A stretch of DNA of 7,840 nucleotides. It comes from DAOMOP01 sp035444405. Lineage in GTDB: Bacteria > Pseudomonadota > Gammaproteobacteria > Burkholderiales > Rhodocyclaceae. The position numbers were made by a program, and so were the translations under genes. The first letter of the stretch is position 1. The number at the start of each line of letters is the position of its first letter. Shown here one piece after another: positions 5,805 through 7,840 of the stretch. The stretch is from NCBI GenBank assembly GCA_035444405.1, contig DAOMOP010000191.1:1-7840 (forward strand). Reading direction: 5' to 3'. The notes below the pieces were generated by a model. The model did no database searches. It saw only the letters and a list, made by a program, of their open reading frames with translations, and was not told the DNA's origin.

Positions 5805-6764
5805 TCAGAAGTGATTGCGCAGTTCCTCGCCGATGTCGAAGATGTCGCCGACGATGCCATACTTGGCGATGGTGAAGATCGAGGCCTCGGGGTCGGTGTT
5901 GACGGCGATGATGGTGTCCACATGCTTCATCCCCGCCATGTGCTGCACCGAGCCGGAGATGCCCATCGCCACGTAGAGCTTGCAGGCGGCGGCGGTCTTG
6001 CCCGACTGCCCGACCTGGCGCGACTTCGGCAGCCAGCCGGCGTCGGCGATCGGCCGCGAGCAACCCAGGGTGGCGCCGACGCTGTCGGCGAGCTCCTTGA
6101 AGCTTTCGACCTTGTCCTCATCGCCCACGCCGCGGCCGATCGACAGGATGAACTCGGAGCCGGGGATGTCGACATCGTCGCCGCCGGCCGGCTCCTCGAA
6201 GCCGAGATGCTGGCTGCGGGGACGCACGACGGGCGCATCGATCGAAGCCAGCGCGGGCGCTCCGACGCCTTCGGCCGGCTTGTAGGCGCCCGGGCGCACC
6301 GTCACCACCACGGTGACGCGGCCGGGGAAGTCGAGCTCGACATTGACCTTCTGGCCGTAGCCCGAGCGCGTTGCCACCCAGCCCGCGTCGTCGCGGGCAA
6401 GGCCGAACACGTCGGTGGCGAGGCCGTAGTCGCTGCGTGCTGCAAGCGGCGCGGCATAGCCCAGGCTGTCGACCGAGTGCGGGATCAGCACCAGCGTCGG
6501 CTGGCGTGCCTCGATCAGTGCCCGCACCGAAGCTTCGTAGATCTCCGGATCGAAGGCATCGACCACGGCCTGCACGGTGAGGATCTCGTCCACCCCCGCG
6601 AGCTGCAACTCGCCGACGTGGCGCTGCGGTGTCTCGCCGATCACCGCCACCCGTACCGGCTCGCCGCTGGCGGCCTTGAGCGCGATGGCTGCGCCGATCA
6701 GTTCGCGGCTCACCGGCCGCAGTTCGCCATTGCGATGTTCCGTGATGACCAGGATTCCACTCAT
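5805..6764 (-). CDS. etfA: Electron transfer flavoprotein subunit alpha (FixB family)
   Basis: This 319-residue cytoplasmic subunit binds FAD and forms the EtfAB heterodimer that accepts electrons from acyl-CoA or other flavin dehydrogenases. The N-terminal nucleotide-fold domain starts at MSGILVITEH. The C-terminal FAD domain (about 200-319) has CSRPIADAGWLP (S236, R237), QVGQSGKT (250-257), LYVAMGISGSVQH (263-275), VNTDPEASIF (288-297) and YGIVGDIFDIGEEL. Length is usual for the family. One small difference is A300-K301-Y302-G303, where many homologues have ADYG. Two ATGs are adjacent. The one at 6764 sits seven bases after GGGAG (6772-6776) and shares one base with the etfB stop; the one at 6767 would give an ATGA overlap and one extra Met. 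Either way it is translationally coupled to etfB. The dehydrogenase and quinone-side partners are not in the window, so the pathway is unknown. Confidence 0.95.
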   Translation of the reverse strand: MSGILVITEHRNGELRPVSRELIGAAIALKAASGEPVRVAVIGETPQRHVGELQLAGVDEILTVQAVVDAFDPEIYEASVRALIEARQPTLVLIPHSVDSLGYAAPLAARSDYGLATDVFGLARDDAGWVATRSGYGQKVNVELDFPGRVTVVVTVRPGAYKPAEGVGAPALASIDAPVVRPRSQHLGFEEPAGGDDVDIPGSEFILSIGRGVGDEDKVESFKELADSVGATLGCSRPIADAGWLPKSRQVGQSGKTAAACKLYVAMGISGSVQHMAGMKHVDTIIAVNTDPEASIFTIAKYGIVGDIFDIGEELRNHF

Positions 6765-7564
6765 CATGCTGCTCCCGCGAATTCTTTGATGATCTGCGCC
6801 AGGCGCGCGGCCTGTTCTGCCGGCGTGCCCTCGATGAGCTGTGCGCGCCCCTTCTCCGGCACGTACATGCGGCGCACGCGCGAGGCCGCGCCGGCAAGCC
6901 CGAGCGCGCTCGCCGGCACGCCCAGTGCCTCGGCATCGAGGACCTCGATGGGGCGCTGGGCGGCCTGCTTGATGCCGCGCAGCGAGGCATATCGCGGCGT
7001 GTTGATGCCGAGCTGCAGGGTCAGCACCGCCGGGCAGTCGATGCGCACCGCGGCATAGCTGCCGCCCTCGAGCTCGCGCCGCAGCGTCGCCGTGTTTGCC
7101 CCCGGGCTGTATTCGAGGGCGGCCACGACGGCGGCATGGGGGAGGTCGAGCAGGCCGGCGAGCGCCATGCCGGTCGCACCGCAGGCGTGGTCGGCGGCCT
7201 GTACGCCGGCGAAGATGAGTTCGGGCGCCTCGCGCTGCACGAGCGCCGCGAGCACGCGTGCAATCGCGATCGCATCGGCGTCGACGAGCGCGTCGTGCCA
7301 GACGCGAATGGCGCGGTCGGCGCCCTTGGCGAGGCACTTGCGCAGTTCTTCTTCGGCCTCCTCGGGGCCCACGGTGGCGACCACCACCTCGATGTCCGCG
7401 CCTCCCGGGCCTTCCTTCAGGCGCATCGCCTCCTCGAGGGTGTAGTTGTCCCACTCGTTCAGGTCGCGCAGCAGGAAATCGGGATCGATGTCGCGGCCGT
7501 CCTCGAGGAACTCGAAGTCCTCGTCGAGACTGGCCACCTGCTTGATCGGCACTAGTATCTTCAT
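6764..7564 (-). CDS. etfB: Electron transfer flavoprotein subunit beta (FixA family)
   Basis: This 266-residue partner of EtfA carries the second nucleotide (AMP in classical ETFs; FAD in bifurcating ones) and completes the electron carrier. It begins with the family hallmark MKILVPIKQV. Further motifs are IDPDFLLRDLNEWDNYTLEEAMRLKE (residues 26-51, described by its key N36-E37-W38-D39), FAGVQAADHACGATGMALA (118-136) in the nucleotide-binding region, RRELEGGSYAAVRIDCPAVLT (162-182) matching the beta-subunit signature, and NTPRYASLRGIKQA (188-201). The ATG at 7564 has a canonical AAGGAG five bases upstream (7570-7575) and overlaps the stop of the preceding gene as ATGA. The stop shares bases with the etfA start. 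The GVQAADHACGATG stretch differs from the common GKQAIDDD-type loop of aerobic mitochondrial-like EtfB and resembles variants I associate with anaerobic lineages; that assignment is from memory and tentative. Classical versus bifurcating type cannot be settled here. Confidence 0.95.
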   Translation of the reverse strand: MKILVPIKQVASLDEDFEFLEDGRDIDPDFLLRDLNEWDNYTLEEAMRLKEGPGGADIEVVVATVGPEEAEEELRKCLAKGADRAIRVWHDALVDADAIAIARVLAALVQREAPELIFAGVQAADHACGATGMALAGLLDLPHAAVVAALEYSPGANTATLRRELEGGSYAAVRIDCPAVLTLQLGINTPRYASLRGIKQAAQRPIEVLDAEALGVPASALGLAGAASRVRRMYVPEKGRAQLIEGTPAEQAARLAQIIKEFAGAA

Positions 7565-7840
7565 GTCGTCTCCTTGGATGGGTGCTGCAGGGCTGCGGTC
7601 GTGGCGGCAAAGCGCCGGTCCGCTGCCGGTGCCTGGGCGGCCTGCCGATCGACGCCGAGATGGCCATCGCGGCGGGCGAAATGGCGGAAGATGCGAAAGC
7701 GCACCTCGGGGTCGGGGTCGTCGCGCATCTGCCAGCGGTCGGCGTCGGCCAGCCGCCGGTGCTCGACCAACATCGCGCGGTGCAGGGCGTAGCCGTCCTG
7801 GCGCAGCAGGGGCAGGACGCCGGGCGGGGTGCAGGGGTTG
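7561..7840 (-). CDS. C-terminal part of an unidentified gene upstream of etfB (partial)
   Basis: An open frame enters from the window edge and ends at a TGA that overlaps the etfB start as ATGA, so it looks like the preceding gene of the operon. About 92 C-terminal residues are visible, including GYALHRAMLVEHRRLADADR and PDPEVRFRIFRHFARR, followed by an Ala/Gln-rich tail. Third codon positions in the edge-proximal part are all G or C, which supports coding. An internal ATG at 7773 could in theory start a 70-residue protein, but no Shine-Dalgarno sequence precedes it, so truncation by the window edge is the better reading. I do not recognise the family. Position suggests a role tied to the ETF, for example a dehydrogenase or accessory protein, but this is only guilt by association. 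Confidence 0.6.
   Translation of the reverse strand, partial: NPCTPPGVLPLLRQDGYALHRAMLVEHRRLADADRWQMRDDPDPEVRFRIFRHFARRDGHLGVDRQAAQAPAADRRFAATTAALQHPSKETT

Noticed and set aside
5805..7667. 620-codon minus-strand frame that includes etfA
   Set aside because: Only the last 319 codons are EtfA. The upstream part is the shifted frame of etfB and is Arg/Gly-rich without homology, so it is not an N-terminal fusion.

Overview
This 7.84 kb window is very GC-rich and densely coding, with almost exclusively G/C third codon positions. It looks like the chromosome of a betaproteobacterium. NarX/NarL-type regulators, a TorF-type porin and an etfBA operon would suit a Rhodocyclales denitrifier of the Thauera/Azoarcus/Aromatoleum kind. 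That placement is inference from gene content and base composition, because there is no rRNA or marker gene here.

Layout. (1) Positions 158-2638, minus strand: a two-component pair, a NarX-like membrane sensor kinase (998-2638) followed by a NarL-type response regulator (158-823). The spacer between them is unusually long (174 listed bases) and contains a 10-N assembly gap (906-915) next to a perfect hairpin. The first 157 bases, downstream of narL, hold no gene I can support. (2) Positions 2715-4964, plus strand: a gene head-to-head with narX across 76 bp. It encodes a 749-residue membrane protein with two PAS domains, an altered GGDEF domain (GSDEF, no I-site) and a strongly eroded EAL domain. 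A 12-bp tandem repeat inside the GGDEF coding region adds twelve residues. (3) Positions 4979-7840, minus strand, convergent with the previous gene: an apparent operon read as unidentified partial gene, etfB, etfA, TorF-family porin. The first two junctions are ATGA or near-ATGA overlaps. A 9-bp GC hairpin fills the short gap before the porin and abuts its Shine-Dalgarno sequence.

How the parts may work together. NarX/NarL would sense nitrate/nitrite or a related respiratory cue and control transcription. The divergent PAS-GGDEF-EAL protein may tie the same or a related signal to cyclic-di-GMP, more likely as a receptor or scaffold than as a competent bifunctional enzyme. EtfAB would pass electrons between flavin dehydrogenases and the quinone pool or a partner oxidoreductase. 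The porin would serve the outer membrane, with unknown cargo.

The points most worth a second look are the NarX-like sensor, which keeps a NarX-type transmitter but has lost the P-box arginine that contacts nitrate in E. coli NarX and carries a tight four-cysteine cluster; the degenerate GGDEF-EAL protein with its repeat-derived insert; and the hairpin at the etfA-porin junction. I found no tRNA, rRNA, CRISPR array, insertion sequence or phage gene.
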